Of a stretch of 5,907 nucleotides of DNA, positions 1 to 5,907 are shown one piece after another. This stretch comes from Alphaproteobacteria bacterium TMED93. Its GTDB lineage: Bacteria > Pseudomonadota > Alphaproteobacteria > TMED109. Under the pieces are notes generated by a model, which searched no databases, had not been told where the DNA came from, and saw only the letters and a program-made list of their open reading frames with translations. Made by a program: the position numbers and the translations under genes. The stretch spans positions 24,756 to 30,662 of the forward strand of contig NHEU02000054.1 of NCBI GenBank assembly GCA_002171495.2, in the 5' to 3' direction. Position 1 is the stretch's first letter. Each line of letters opens with the position of its first letter.

Positions 1-1051
1 CTCCTTCTGTCAGGATTGTTATTTCCCATTTCGAAACTTGTGAAGCCAATCTTACATTCTGACCTTTTCTGCCAATTGCAAGGCTTAGTTGGTCATCTGG
101 CACTATTACTTCAACTTTTTTATTTTCTTCATCTAATACAACTTTAGTAACCTCTGCAGGAGAAAGTGTATTAACTATAAATGATGCTGCATCTTCTGAC
201 CATGTTATTATATCTATTTTCTCTCCTTGTAACTCATTTACAATTGCCTGCACTCTGCTACCTCTCATACCAACACATGCACCTACAGGATCTATTGTTT
301 TATCCTTTGATAAAACTGCAATTTTTGCTCTACTTCCTGGATCTCTTGCTACAGAAATAATTTCAATAATTCCGTCATAAATTTCTGGTACCTCTTGAGA
401 AAAAAGTGCAGACATAAATTCATTACATGTTCTTGATAAAAAAATTTGAGGCCCATTCAAATCTTTTTTAACTTGAGTTATATAAGCTCTTACTCTATCT
501 CCAGGCCTAAAAGTTTCTCTTGCGATAGTTTCGTCTTTTCTCAAATATGCTTCTGCTTTACCTAAATCTAAAAAAACATTTCCATACTCAACTCTTTTTA
601 CTACCCCATTAATAATTTGTCCTTGTTTTTCTTGATACTCATTAAACTGTCTTTCTTTATCAGCTTCTTTGACTCTTTGAACTATAACTTGCTTAGCAGT
701 CTGAGCAGCTACTCTTCCAAAGTCAATAGGTGGAAGAGGGTCAAATATAGTATCTCCTAGCTTAGCATTTGAATCATATTCCTTGCCTTGCTCTAAAGAT
801 ATTTGGTTAGATGAATTTTCAATATCATTAACCACATGCAACACTCTGTTAATTTTTATTTCCCCAGTTTTTTCGTCAATAGTTGCTTTTACTTCTAAAT
901 CCTGCCCGTATTTTTTTTTGGCTACAGATTGTATTGCTTGTTCCATTGCCTCTATAACAATAGTTTGCTCAATCGACTTGTCTCTTGCTACTGCTTCAGC
1001 AATTTGTAAGAGTTCAGGTCTAACTACAGATAATTCCTCTTTGTCACTCAT
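1..1051 (-). CDS. nusA: Transcription termination/antitermination factor NusA, N-terminal ~350 codons (C-terminus outside window)
   Basis: NusA binds RNA polymerase and nascent RNA in the cytoplasm and modulates pausing, termination and antitermination. I translated the minus strand from ATG at 1051 (MSDKEELSVVRPELLQ) and the frame stays open to the left edge, so the 3' end is missing. In order I see the N-terminal polymerase-binding domain (about residues 1-125, with the typical DPLPPIDFGRVAAQTAKQ stretch near its end), an S1 domain (about 140-205), and KH1 with DPVGACVGMRGSRVQA (about 253-268) followed by NELQGEKIDII. KH2 follows with AIGRKGQNVRLASQ (about 323-336). The cut falls just after KH2, so any acidic or helical C-terminal domain cannot be judged. 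The ATG is preceded by AAGAGG at a 5-nt spacing. Unlike most alphaproteobacteria, the gene just upstream is trmB and not rimP. Family assignment is certain. Confidence 0.97.
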   Translation of the reverse strand, partial: MSDKEELSVVRPELLQIAEAVARDKSIEQTIVIEAMEQAIQSVAKKKYGQDLEVKATIDEKTGEIKINRVLHVVNDIENSSNQISLEQGKEYDSNAKLGDTIFDPLPPIDFGRVAAQTAKQVIVQRVKEADKERQFNEYQEKQGQIINGVVKRVEYGNVFLDLGKAEAYLRKDETIARETFRPGDRVRAYITQVKKDLNGPQIFLSRTCNEFMSALFSQEVPEIYDGIIEIISVARDPGSRAKIAVLSKDKTIDPVGACVGMRGSRVQAIVNELQGEKIDIITWSEDAASFIVNTLSPAEVTKVVLDEENKKVEVIVPDDQLSLAIGRKGQNVRLASQVSKWEITILTEG

Positions 1052-1056
1052 AAATA

Positions 1057-1062
1057 CCTCTT
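1057..1062 (-). promoter_or_regulatory. Ribosome binding site of nusA
   Basis: The minus strand reads AAGAGG, then five bases, then ATG. It is one of only two convincing Shine-Dalgarno sequences in the window (the other precedes corC), and it fixes the nusA start at 1051. It also suggests that nusA is initiated independently and not by coupling to an upstream gene. Confidence 0.75.
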
Positions 1063-1077
1063 AAATCCATACTATAT

Positions 1078-1083
1078 ATTATA
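1078..1083 (-). promoter_or_regulatory. Possible -10 box of a nusA promoter
   Basis: A perfect TATAAT lies on the minus strand between the terminator-like hairpin and the nusA ribosome binding site. A start about 7 nt downstream would give a leader of about 20 nt. No good -35 hexamer sits 16-18 nt upstream, and TATAAT arises easily by chance in DNA this AT-rich. Two more TATAAT matches occur at 1190-1195 and 1175-1180. This is a suggestion based on position, not a firm promoter call. Confidence 0.3.
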
Positions 1084-1094
1084 ATGTTAAAAGC

Positions 1095-1140
1095 AAAAAA
1101 AATTATGAGGAAAAATTTCCCTAACAAAAGCAATCCTCAT
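1095..1140 (-). terminator. Rho-independent terminator-like hairpin between trmB and nusA
   Basis: On the minus strand ATGAGGA (1140-1134) pairs perfectly with TCCTCAT (1111-1105), a 7-bp stem. It is followed two bases later by a run of eight T (1102-1095). The 22-nt loop is long and the stem has only three G-C pairs, so the structure would be weak. A competing 5-bp hairpin (AGGGA with TTCCT) uses the same 3' arm. The position after the trmB reading frames and before the nusA start suits a terminator of the ybeY-to-trmB unit or a leader attenuator of nusA. No energy calculation was made. Confidence 0.5.
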
Positions 1141-1203
1141 TTGTAGAAATAGTAAAGTTAAGCAAGCTTTACACATTATAGATTTTTTAATTATAGGATA
1201 TTT

Positions 1204-1341
1204 TTATAATATATCTACTTTTTTTTTTATTACTAAATACATAGGAGGCACTCCTTTTTCTAAAGACTTTTTAGCATATTTAGTTAGGCATAAAAAACTT
1301 GGTTTTTTGTAATGGTTTTCGATATTTCTTATGCTAAAAGT
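1204..1341 (-). pseudogene. trmB: Out-of-frame C-terminal part of trmB (45 codons plus stop)
   Basis: Read from ACT at 1341 on the minus strand, this segment encodes TFSIRNIENHYKKP, then a stretch containing LTKYAKKSLEKG and PPMYLVIKKKVDIL, ending at TAA (1206-1204). It matches the expected end of alphaproteobacterial TrmB: a proline-containing segment, then T-[KR]-[FY]-E-x-K, glycine, and a Y-L-x-F/I-K strand. The frame joins the upstream trmB frame if the A run at 1341-1352 had 13 or 10 A instead of 12, giving a protein of about 242 or 241 residues, a normal TrmB length. The usually conserved glutamate of the T-x-[FY]-E motif is alanine (GCT) here, which may be a sign of relaxed selection. 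The match is by eye, not by alignment. Confidence 0.75.
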
Positions 1342-1931
1342 TTTTTTTTTTTGATAAAAAAATCTCTAACTTCTAAAAAATAATCTTTTATGTCTGTTCC
1401 AAAATAAATTTCGCCATTTTTTTCAAGTTTGTTCAAAAATAAACTAATATTAGTTTTGTTAAAAAGTCTTCTTTTTTTATGCCTTCTTTTCTTCCATGGA
1501 TCAGGAAATAGTATAACAATCTTAGAAAAAAAATTATTTGGAATGAGCTCTAATAAAAACCTTACATCTTTATCAAAAATTTTTACTCTGTTATCATCAC
1601 TATGATTTAATTTCTCAATTAGGTTAGCAACTCCATTTAAATATGGTTCACAACCTATAAACAATGAATCTTTATCATTATCTATCATATATTTTAGATT
1701 ATCCCCCATTCCAAAACCCACTTCTAGTATTACCTTTCTTCCAAAAAATAAATCTGATTTTACAAAAATTGGTATTTCGCTGGTTTTTATATTAAACTTT
1801 GGTAGTTTTTCTTGAATAATTTTTTGCTTTGCTTGACTAAGTTTGTGACAAACTCTTCTACCATAATAATTATATATTTTTTTTACTGAATTAATTTTTT
1901 TATTTCTTCCACTTTGTCTAATTTTTCCCAA
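1329..1931 (-). CDS. trmB: tRNA (guanine-N7-)-methyltransferase TrmB, frame cut short by a poly-A frameshift
   Basis: TrmB makes m7G46 in the tRNA variable loop using SAM. Seen in the 200-codon frame: YGRR (23-26), the SAM-binding LEVGFGMGDN (69-78), GCEPYLNGVANL (93-104), the hallmark PDPW plus basic stretch FPDPWKKRRHKKRR (142-155) and GTDIKDY (178-184). The frame then runs into 12 A and stops with KKKKLLA, losing the last ~45 residues, which are found downstream in another frame (1341-1204). The encoded product would lack the C-terminal SAM-contacting strand and is probably inactive unless slippage restores the frame. The start is uncertain. The codon at 1931 is TTG and lies inside the metK 3' end (49-nt overlap). 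No ATG or GTG is in frame before YGRR, so the only alternatives are rare codons such as ATT at 1895. MetK, just upstream, supplies the cosubstrate. The family call is secure; integrity is doubtful. Confidence 0.88.
   Translation of the reverse strand: MGKIRQSGRNKKINSVKKIYNYYGRRVCHKLSQAKQKIIQEKLPKFNIKTSEIPIFVKSDLFFGRKVILEVGFGMGDNLKYMIDNDKDSLFIGCEPYLNGVANLIEKLNHSDDNRVKIFDKDVRFLLELIPNNFFSKIVILFPDPWKKRRHKKRRLFNKTNISLFLNKLEKNGEIYFGTDIKDYFLEVRDFFIKKKKLLA
1341..1352 (-). repeat. Homopolymer run of 12 A (coding strand) at the trmB frame break
   Basis: Twelve T on the plus strand, read as A12 in trmB, is the longest homopolymer in the window. The trmB reading changes frame exactly here: one extra A, or two fewer, restores a full-length gene. 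Other coding A runs in the window are 9 to 10 long (911-919 in nusA; 3688-3696 and 4438-4447 in lnt) and do not break their frames. Confidence 0.9.
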
Positions 1932-3064
1932 GGAAAATATTTTTCACCTTCTTTTTCTCTCCCAAAATGTCCAAAAAAAGATGTTTTCTGATATATAGGT
2001 CTTGCTAAATCAAGCATCTTTCTAATCCCAGCAGGCTTTAATTCAAAAACTTTTTTAATAATATCTACTATTTCTTTTCTATCAATATCTGATGAATTAT
2101 GAGTATCTAGAAATATTGATACTGGATCTGCTATTCCAATAACATAAGCTAATTGCAAAGTACACTTTTTTGCGACCCCTGCAGCAACCAAGTTCTTTGC
2201 TATATATCTTGCTGCATATGCGCCTGATCTATCAACCTTAGATGGATCTTTTCCTGAAAATGCTCCTCCACCGTGAGGACATATACCTCCATAAGTATCA
2301 ACTACTATTTTTCTTCCAGTCAATCCTGCATCTCCGTGTGGGCCTCCGATCTCAAATCTACCAGTCGGGTTAATAAAAATATTATCTTCCGGGCATTTCC
2401 ATCCTTCAGGTAAAACTTTTTGAATTATCGGTAATACAGTTTGTTTAATTTCATCATTTTTTAAGGAACTTAAATGCTGAATAGAAAGAACAATAGAATG
2501 CACTCCTACAGGTTTATTATTTTCATAAATTATAGAAAATTGTGATTTTGCATCTGGCCCCAGGCCTATTATTTTAGACTTTAACCTGCTATCTCTTATA
2601 GTTTTTAATAGTTCATGACTTAACTGTATTGGTAATGGCATAAATTCTTTAGTTTCGTCTGTAGCGTAACCGAACATAATCCCTTGGTCACCAGCTCCTT
2701 CTTCATTTTTACCTACTGCATCAACCCCCATACTTATATCAGGTGATTGGGAATGTAGATTTATATCAACATCAAGACTATTCCAATGAAAAGTGTTTTG
2801 CTCGTAACCTATAGACTTAACTACATCTCTTGCAATTTGTTCGATTTTATTTTTATTTATACTAGATAATTCTCCGTCGCCTCTTACTTCCCCAGCAATA
2901 AATACCTTATTAGTAGTAACCATTGTTTCACATGCTACTCTAGCATTTTCTGGAATTGCACTATTAGCTAGATAGTAATCTACAATAGCATCAGAAATCT
3001 GATCGCAAATTTTATCGGGGTGTCCTTCTGAAACGCTTTCACTGGTAAATATAAATTCTCTCAT
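1883..3064 (-). CDS. metK: S-adenosylmethionine synthase (methionine adenosyltransferase)
   Basis: MetK condenses ATP and L-methionine to S-adenosylmethionine, releasing phosphate and pyrophosphate, in the cytoplasm. It supplies methyl groups, including those used by the adjacent TrmB. The 393-residue product is full length (E. coli 384). Seen: the N-terminal SESVSEGHPDKICDQISDA with catalytic His15 and Asp17, QSPDI (106-110), the first signature GAGDQGIMFGYA (123-134), DAKSQ (171-175) with the phosphate-binding lysine, GPHGDAGLTGRKIVVDTYGG (241-260), and the second signature GGGAFSGKDPSKVDRS (265-280). No key residue is missing. The ATG follows the lnt stop by one base (TAATATG) with no clear Shine-Dalgarno, so translation is probably coupled to lnt. 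That leaves no room for a SAM-sensing riboswitch directly upstream. The XRE-type regulator often found between lnt and metK in alphaproteobacteria is absent. Confidence 0.98.
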   Translation of the reverse strand: MREFIFTSESVSEGHPDKICDQISDAIVDYYLANSAIPENARVACETMVTTNKVFIAGEVRGDGELSSINKNKIEQIARDVVKSIGYEQNTFHWNSLDVDINLHSQSPDISMGVDAVGKNEEGAGDQGIMFGYATDETKEFMPLPIQLSHELLKTIRDSRLKSKIIGLGPDAKSQFSIIYENNKPVGVHSIVLSIQHLSSLKNDEIKQTVLPIIQKVLPEGWKCPEDNIFINPTGRFEIGGPHGDAGLTGRKIVVDTYGGICPHGGGAFSGKDPSKVDRSGAYAARYIAKNLVAAGVAKKCTLQLAYVIGIADPVSIFLDTHNSSDIDRKEIVDIIKKVFELKPAGIRKMLDLARPIYQKTSFFGHFGREKEGEKYFPWEKLDKVEEIKKLIQ

Positions 3065-3065
3065 A

Positions 3066-4610
3066 TTAATAACTTTTTGATTTAACTTGTTTAAATTTAT
3101 TATAAAAAAATGAAATACATATTAGCATAAACAATGTCAACATAATTAAATAAAATACTTTTTCTCTGTAAACACTATACACTGTTTCAATATTTTTAAT
3201 ATTTAATCTATAATCAATTACTCCCTCCTTTTGTATTCCTAATTTTGATATTACAATTCCTTTAGGATTGATAATTCCAGAAATACCTGTATTTGCTGAT
3301 CTTATAAGCGTTCTTCCTTCCATGACAGCTCTTATTTTTGAATGTGAAAAATGCTGATAAGGTCCTGAAGAATTCTTATACCAATCGTCATTAGTAATGT
3401 TCACTATTAAATTATAGTTGTTATTTAATTCACTAGTAAGTTTTGGAAATATTACCTCATAGCATATAAGCGGAAGTATATTTATTTTTGCAGATAACTC
3501 AAAAACCCTAGGGTTTTCTCCTGGAGAGAAGTCAATTTGGCCTGAAGTTAATTTATTTAATTTAAAAATTTTGCTAAAAGGAATAAATTCTCCAAATGGT
3601 ACTAACTTTAATTTATCATGGTATAAAATATTTGTGTTGTTCTTTTGTATTAAAAACATTGAGTTAAAGATATTAACTTCATTATCATTTTTTTTTATTC
3701 TTAAAGCACCAATAATAATATTTTTAATTTGGGCTAAATCAAAACTATTTTTGTTTTTATTTTTATTTAGCTCATCAATACCAAAGTCTATTGCTGTCTC
3801 TGGCAATATAATTAAATCAATTTCTTTGTAGCCTGGAAGAGTTATTAAAGATGATAGTTTTTTATAATTGTTAATAAATTTTTTTTTATCCCACTTATCT
3901 TCTTGTTTAATATTAGGTTGGACAATTCTTATGGAAATAGTATCTATTTTATTTTCTGAAACTTTTAAGATATAAGGCAAAACAAAAGTAGCAAATATAA
4001 ATGGTAATGAGAAAAATATTCCTTTCTTAAGATTAAAAAAAAAGTAATAAAAAGAGACAATTAAACTATAAGTAATTAAGCTGTAGCCCCATACACCGAA
4101 AACAGAAAAAGGAAATAAAGTAATACTGCTAAAAGACCATAATGAAGAAATTGAAGTCCATGGAAAACCCCAAAGTATATTACCTTTCAACCAATCAAAT
4201 GTTGTAAAGATAAATATGAATAAAAACCCGAAACTTATATTTTTAAAACTTCTATTATATTTAAATAAGAAATAAAATGGCAGTGCTAAAAAAATAGAGA
4301 GGAAAACAGAAAGAATGAAAACTGCCAAAGAACCTGCATAATATCCTCCTGAGTTAGCAGTTTGAAAAGATATTGCAATCCAATAAAGTAATCCTAAATG
4401 AATCCCTAAACTATAAAGCAAGCTATAAAGAAAAATATTTTTTTTTTCTCTTTTAATTTTTTTTAAAAAGTAGATCAGAAATACATAAGAGAAAATAGTT
4501 AAAGGAAAAAAGTGAAAAGGCGCAAAGCCAAAACTTGAAATTACTCCTATTGAAAATATAATAAATCCTGCATACTTAAAATTTAAAGTAAGTATTTTTT
4601 TATTTTTCAA
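3066..4610 (-). CDS. lnt: Apolipoprotein N-acyltransferase
   Basis: Lnt is the inner-membrane enzyme that adds the third acyl chain to the N-terminal cysteine of lipoproteins, the last step after Lgt and LspA. The 514-residue product has the usual size. Hydrophobic membrane segments fill residues ~12-215, including GFAPFHFFPLTIF (28-40) and DWLKGNILWGFPW (139-151), typical of the family. A nitrilase-like periplasmic domain follows (~225-470) with the catalytic triad: Glu271 in LPETAIDFG, Lys333 in YHDKLKLVPFGEFIPF, and Cys383 in PLICYEVIFP. NDDWYKNSSGPYQHF (407-421) and RSANTGISG (437-445) are also conserved. A last membrane helix spans ~485-503. The start codon is TTG at 4610, overlapping the corC stop by 11 nt (ATTGAAAAATAA). 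No in-frame ATG lies before the first membrane segment, so I keep TTG and infer reinitiation after corC. Two A runs of 9 and 10 keep the frame. Confidence 0.96.
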   Translation of the reverse strand: MKNKKILTLNFKYAGFIIFSIGVISSFGFAPFHFFPLTIFSYVFLIYFLKKIKREKKNIFLYSLLYSLGIHLGLLYWIAISFQTANSGGYYAGSLAVFILSVFLSIFLALPFYFLFKYNRSFKNISFGFLFIFIFTTFDWLKGNILWGFPWTSISSLWSFSSITLFPFSVFGVWGYSLITYSLIVSFYYFFFNLKKGIFFSLPFIFATFVLPYILKVSENKIDTISIRIVQPNIKQEDKWDKKKFINNYKKLSSLITLPGYKEIDLIILPETAIDFGIDELNKNKNKNSFDLAQIKNIIIGALRIKKNDNEVNIFNSMFLIQKNNTNILYHDKLKLVPFGEFIPFSKIFKLNKLTSGQIDFSPGENPRVFELSAKINILPLICYEVIFPKLTSELNNNYNLIVNITNDDWYKNSSGPYQHFSHSKIRAVMEGRTLIRSANTGISGIINPKGIVISKLGIQKEGVIDYRLNIKNIETVYSVYREKVFYLIMLTLFMLICISFFYNKFKQVKSKSY

Positions 4611-5424
4611 TTATATTTTCACCTCTTGATACTAATACTTTATTTATTCTTCTATTATCAGCTTCTAAAATTTTAAAATTAAGCCCTAGCTTAGGATCAG
4701 GGATTACTTCATTAACATTTGGTACCTTTCCACTAATAGTAAATATTAAACCGCCGACTGTATCTACTTCTTTATAGGCTTCTATTTCAGAAAAACTTAA
4801 ACCTAAAGCCCTTTCTAAGTCTGAGGTAAGAGCTCTGGCATTCACCAAAAATGCTCCATTATCTAAACTGGTAACCATTGGCCCCTGCTTGCTATCATGT
4901 TCATCTTCTATCTCACCCACTATTTCTTCTACCAGATCTTCTATAGTTACAAGTCCGTCAGTACCCCCTTGTTCATCTACTATTATAGCTAAATGAGTTC
5001 TGGTTGCCCTCATCTGCCCAAGTAAATCATTAACTAGCATAGATGGAGATGCAAACAGAACATTTCTTTTTATCTTATTAACAGAAAATACCTCATTTTT
5101 TTTCCAAAAATTTAGAAGATCTTTTACATGTATCATACCAACTATATTGTCTAGTTGTTCATTGTAAACTGGCATTCTACTATGTGAGGCTTTCAAAAAT
5201 AACTTTAACGTGTTATCTAAATTAGAGTTTAGCGGAAGTGCTACTATATTTACTCTAGGAACCATAATATCTACAACTTGAATGTTTCCTAACTTAAGCA
5301 AATTTCCTAGCATATTAGTCTGATCATTTGAAAGACTATTATTAACCTTCAACCCTTCAACTAACTCATAAGATTTTGGTTGGAATTTAAAATATTTTTT
5401 AAAGAAACCTAAAACACTTTTCAT
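4600..5424 (-). CDS. corC: CBS-domain protein of the CorC/HlyC (transporter-associated) family
   Basis: This 274-residue soluble protein has no membrane segment. It carries a short N-terminal part, then two CBS motifs: ~50-105 (VDIMVPRVNIVALP ... HSRMPVYNEQLDNIVGMIHVKDLL, quoted in two parts) and ~125-175, containing HLAIIVDEQGGTDGLVTIED and EEIVGEIEDEHD. A CorC_HlyC C-terminal domain follows (~185-268, with VDTVGGLIF at 220-228). CBS pairs of this type bind adenine nucleotides. Relatives are linked to magnesium/cobalt efflux, but the exact role of the stand-alone alphaproteobacterial form beside ybeY and lnt is not settled, so the symbol is by family only. The start ATG (5424) overlaps the ybeY stop as ATGA and is preceded by AAAGG at a 5-nt spacing. 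The stop overlaps the lnt TTG start. The protein looks complete. Confidence 0.93.
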   Translation of the reverse strand: MKSVLGFFKKYFKFQPKSYELVEGLKVNNSLSNDQTNMLGNLLKLGNIQVVDIMVPRVNIVALPLNSNLDNTLKLFLKASHSRMPVYNEQLDNIVGMIHVKDLLNFWKKNEVFSVNKIKRNVLFASPSMLVNDLLGQMRATRTHLAIIVDEQGGTDGLVTIEDLVEEIVGEIEDEHDSKQGPMVTSLDNGAFLVNARALTSDLERALGLSFSEIEAYKEVDTVGGLIFTISGKVPNVNEVIPDPKLGLNFKILEADNRRINKVLVSRGENIIEK

Positions 5425-5900
5425 GCTGACCTTTGATTTTTATAAGGATTGTCAATATTTAAAATTCTTAAAATTCTAATCTCTTCGGTTTGCATAATTC
5501 TTTCATCTCTTTTTTTTTCATGAGTATAACCTCTAAGATGTAAAATACCGTGTACCAATAAATGTGACATATGACTAGAAAATAAAATTTTACCTTGGTA
5601 TGCCTCTTTTTTTAAGGTCTCATATGCCAATATAATATCGCCCAAATAATACGAACTTTTTTTGTTATTTGTAGAGTTTTCTTCATTAGGAAAACTTAAA
5701 ACATTCGTGGGTTTATTTTTTCCTTTCCATTTATAATTTAATTTTTGAATTTGCTTATTGTTAGAAAACACTATTGAAACGCCTTTTTGTTTAAGGTTAC
5801 AAACCTTAAGTACTTTCCGAGCCATACAAGTTGACTTCCTTGTCCACCTTGGTTCAAATAAATTAATAATAATATTGGAGTTAAAATTTATCAATCTCAT
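5421..5900 (-). CDS. ybeY: Endoribonuclease YbeY (rRNA maturation factor)
   Basis: YbeY is a zinc-dependent single-strand endoribonuclease involved in 16S rRNA 3'-end maturation and ribosome quality control. The 159-residue product has normal length. Seen: the substrate-groove stretch SIVFSNNKQIQKLNYKWKG (43-61), KPTNVLSFP (63-71), LGDIILAYET (86-95) and the zinc motif H-x3-H-x5-H as HGILHLRGYTH (His117, His121, His127), followed by the E-rich tail. The start ATG at 5900 has no strong Shine-Dalgarno. Seven bases remain upstream and the frame is open there, so a longer start cannot be excluded. The upstream bases GAGTAATGAG contain a TAA overlapping the ATG in another frame, which would suit the end of phoH, the usual neighbour, but seven bases cannot prove it. 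The gene overlaps corC by 4 nt. Confidence 0.95.
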   Translation of the reverse strand: MRLINFNSNIIINLFEPRWTRKSTCMARKVLKVCNLKQKGVSIVFSNNKQIQKLNYKWKGKNKPTNVLSFPNEENSTNNKKSSYYLGDIILAYETLKKEAYQGKILFSSHMSHLLVHGILHLRGYTHEKKRDERIMQTEEIRILRILNIDNPYKNQRSA

Positions 5901-5907
5901 TACTCTT

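Noticed and set aside
783..1064. Plus-strand open frame of 93 codons
   Set aside because: It lies antisense to the well-supported NusA N-terminus, has no recognisable domain, and is rich in Ser, Ile and Cys as expected from the complement of this coding sequence.
1087..1176. 29-codon minus-strand ORF between trmB and nusA as a real gene or rimP remnant
   Set aside because: There is no Shine-Dalgarno, no match to RimP motifs, and the length is within chance for AT-rich DNA. It overlaps the terminator-like hairpin. I keep it only as part of a leader hypothesis.
1175..1195. Two TATAAT matches as promoters upstream of the hairpin
   Set aside because: No acceptable -35 element was found at 16-18 nt, and such hexamers are expected by chance at this base composition.
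3571..3831. Plus-strand open frame of 86 codons
   Set aside because: It is antisense to the nitrilase-like domain of lnt. Its Phe/Leu/Ile-rich content is the complement of Lys/Asn/Glu-rich coding sequence.
5900..5907. End of phoH overlapping the ybeY start
   Set aside because: A TAA overlapping the ybeY ATG is consistent with it, but only about seven bases are visible, too few to annotate a gene.

Overview
The window is an AT-rich stretch (roughly 30% G+C by eye) of bacterial chromosome in which every recognisable gene lies on the minus strand. In transcription order the genes are ybeY, corC (a CBS/transporter-associated protein), lnt, metK, trmB and the first ~350 codons of nusA. This order, the alphaproteobacterial look of the NusA KH region, and tiny or negative gene spacings suggest a streamlined, AT-rich alphaproteobacterium of the SAR11 or HIMB59 type. 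The lineage is an inference from gene order and composition and was not tested by a tree.

Layout in transcription order: ybeY (5900-5421) overlaps corC (5424-4600) by 4 nt. corC overlaps lnt (4610-3066) by 11 nt, lnt is followed one base later by metK (3064-1883), and metK overlaps trmB by 49 nt. This looks like one translationally coupled unit. It covers rRNA maturation (YbeY), a cytosolic CBS protein of uncertain job, lipoprotein N-acylation (Lnt), SAM synthesis (MetK) and a SAM-dependent tRNA methyltransferase (TrmB). A 152-nt gap follows (1203-1052), holding a terminator-like hairpin, a possible -10 box and a good ribosome binding site. After it nusA starts and runs off the left edge of the window.

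The main anomaly is in trmB. The frame closes after 200 codons, immediately past a run of 12 A (coding strand; T at 1341-1352). The missing conserved TrmB C-terminus (T-K-Y-x-K-K ... Y-L-V-I-K) lies directly downstream in another frame, ending at 1204. The gene is therefore frameshifted at a homopolymer. The cause could be sequencing error, decay, or slippage of polymerase or ribosome. A second anomaly is that rimP, normally between trmB and nusA in alphaproteobacteria, is absent, as is the XRE-type regulator often found between lnt and metK. No mobile element, CRISPR array, tRNA or rRNA was seen, and otherwise the region is ordinary housekeeping.
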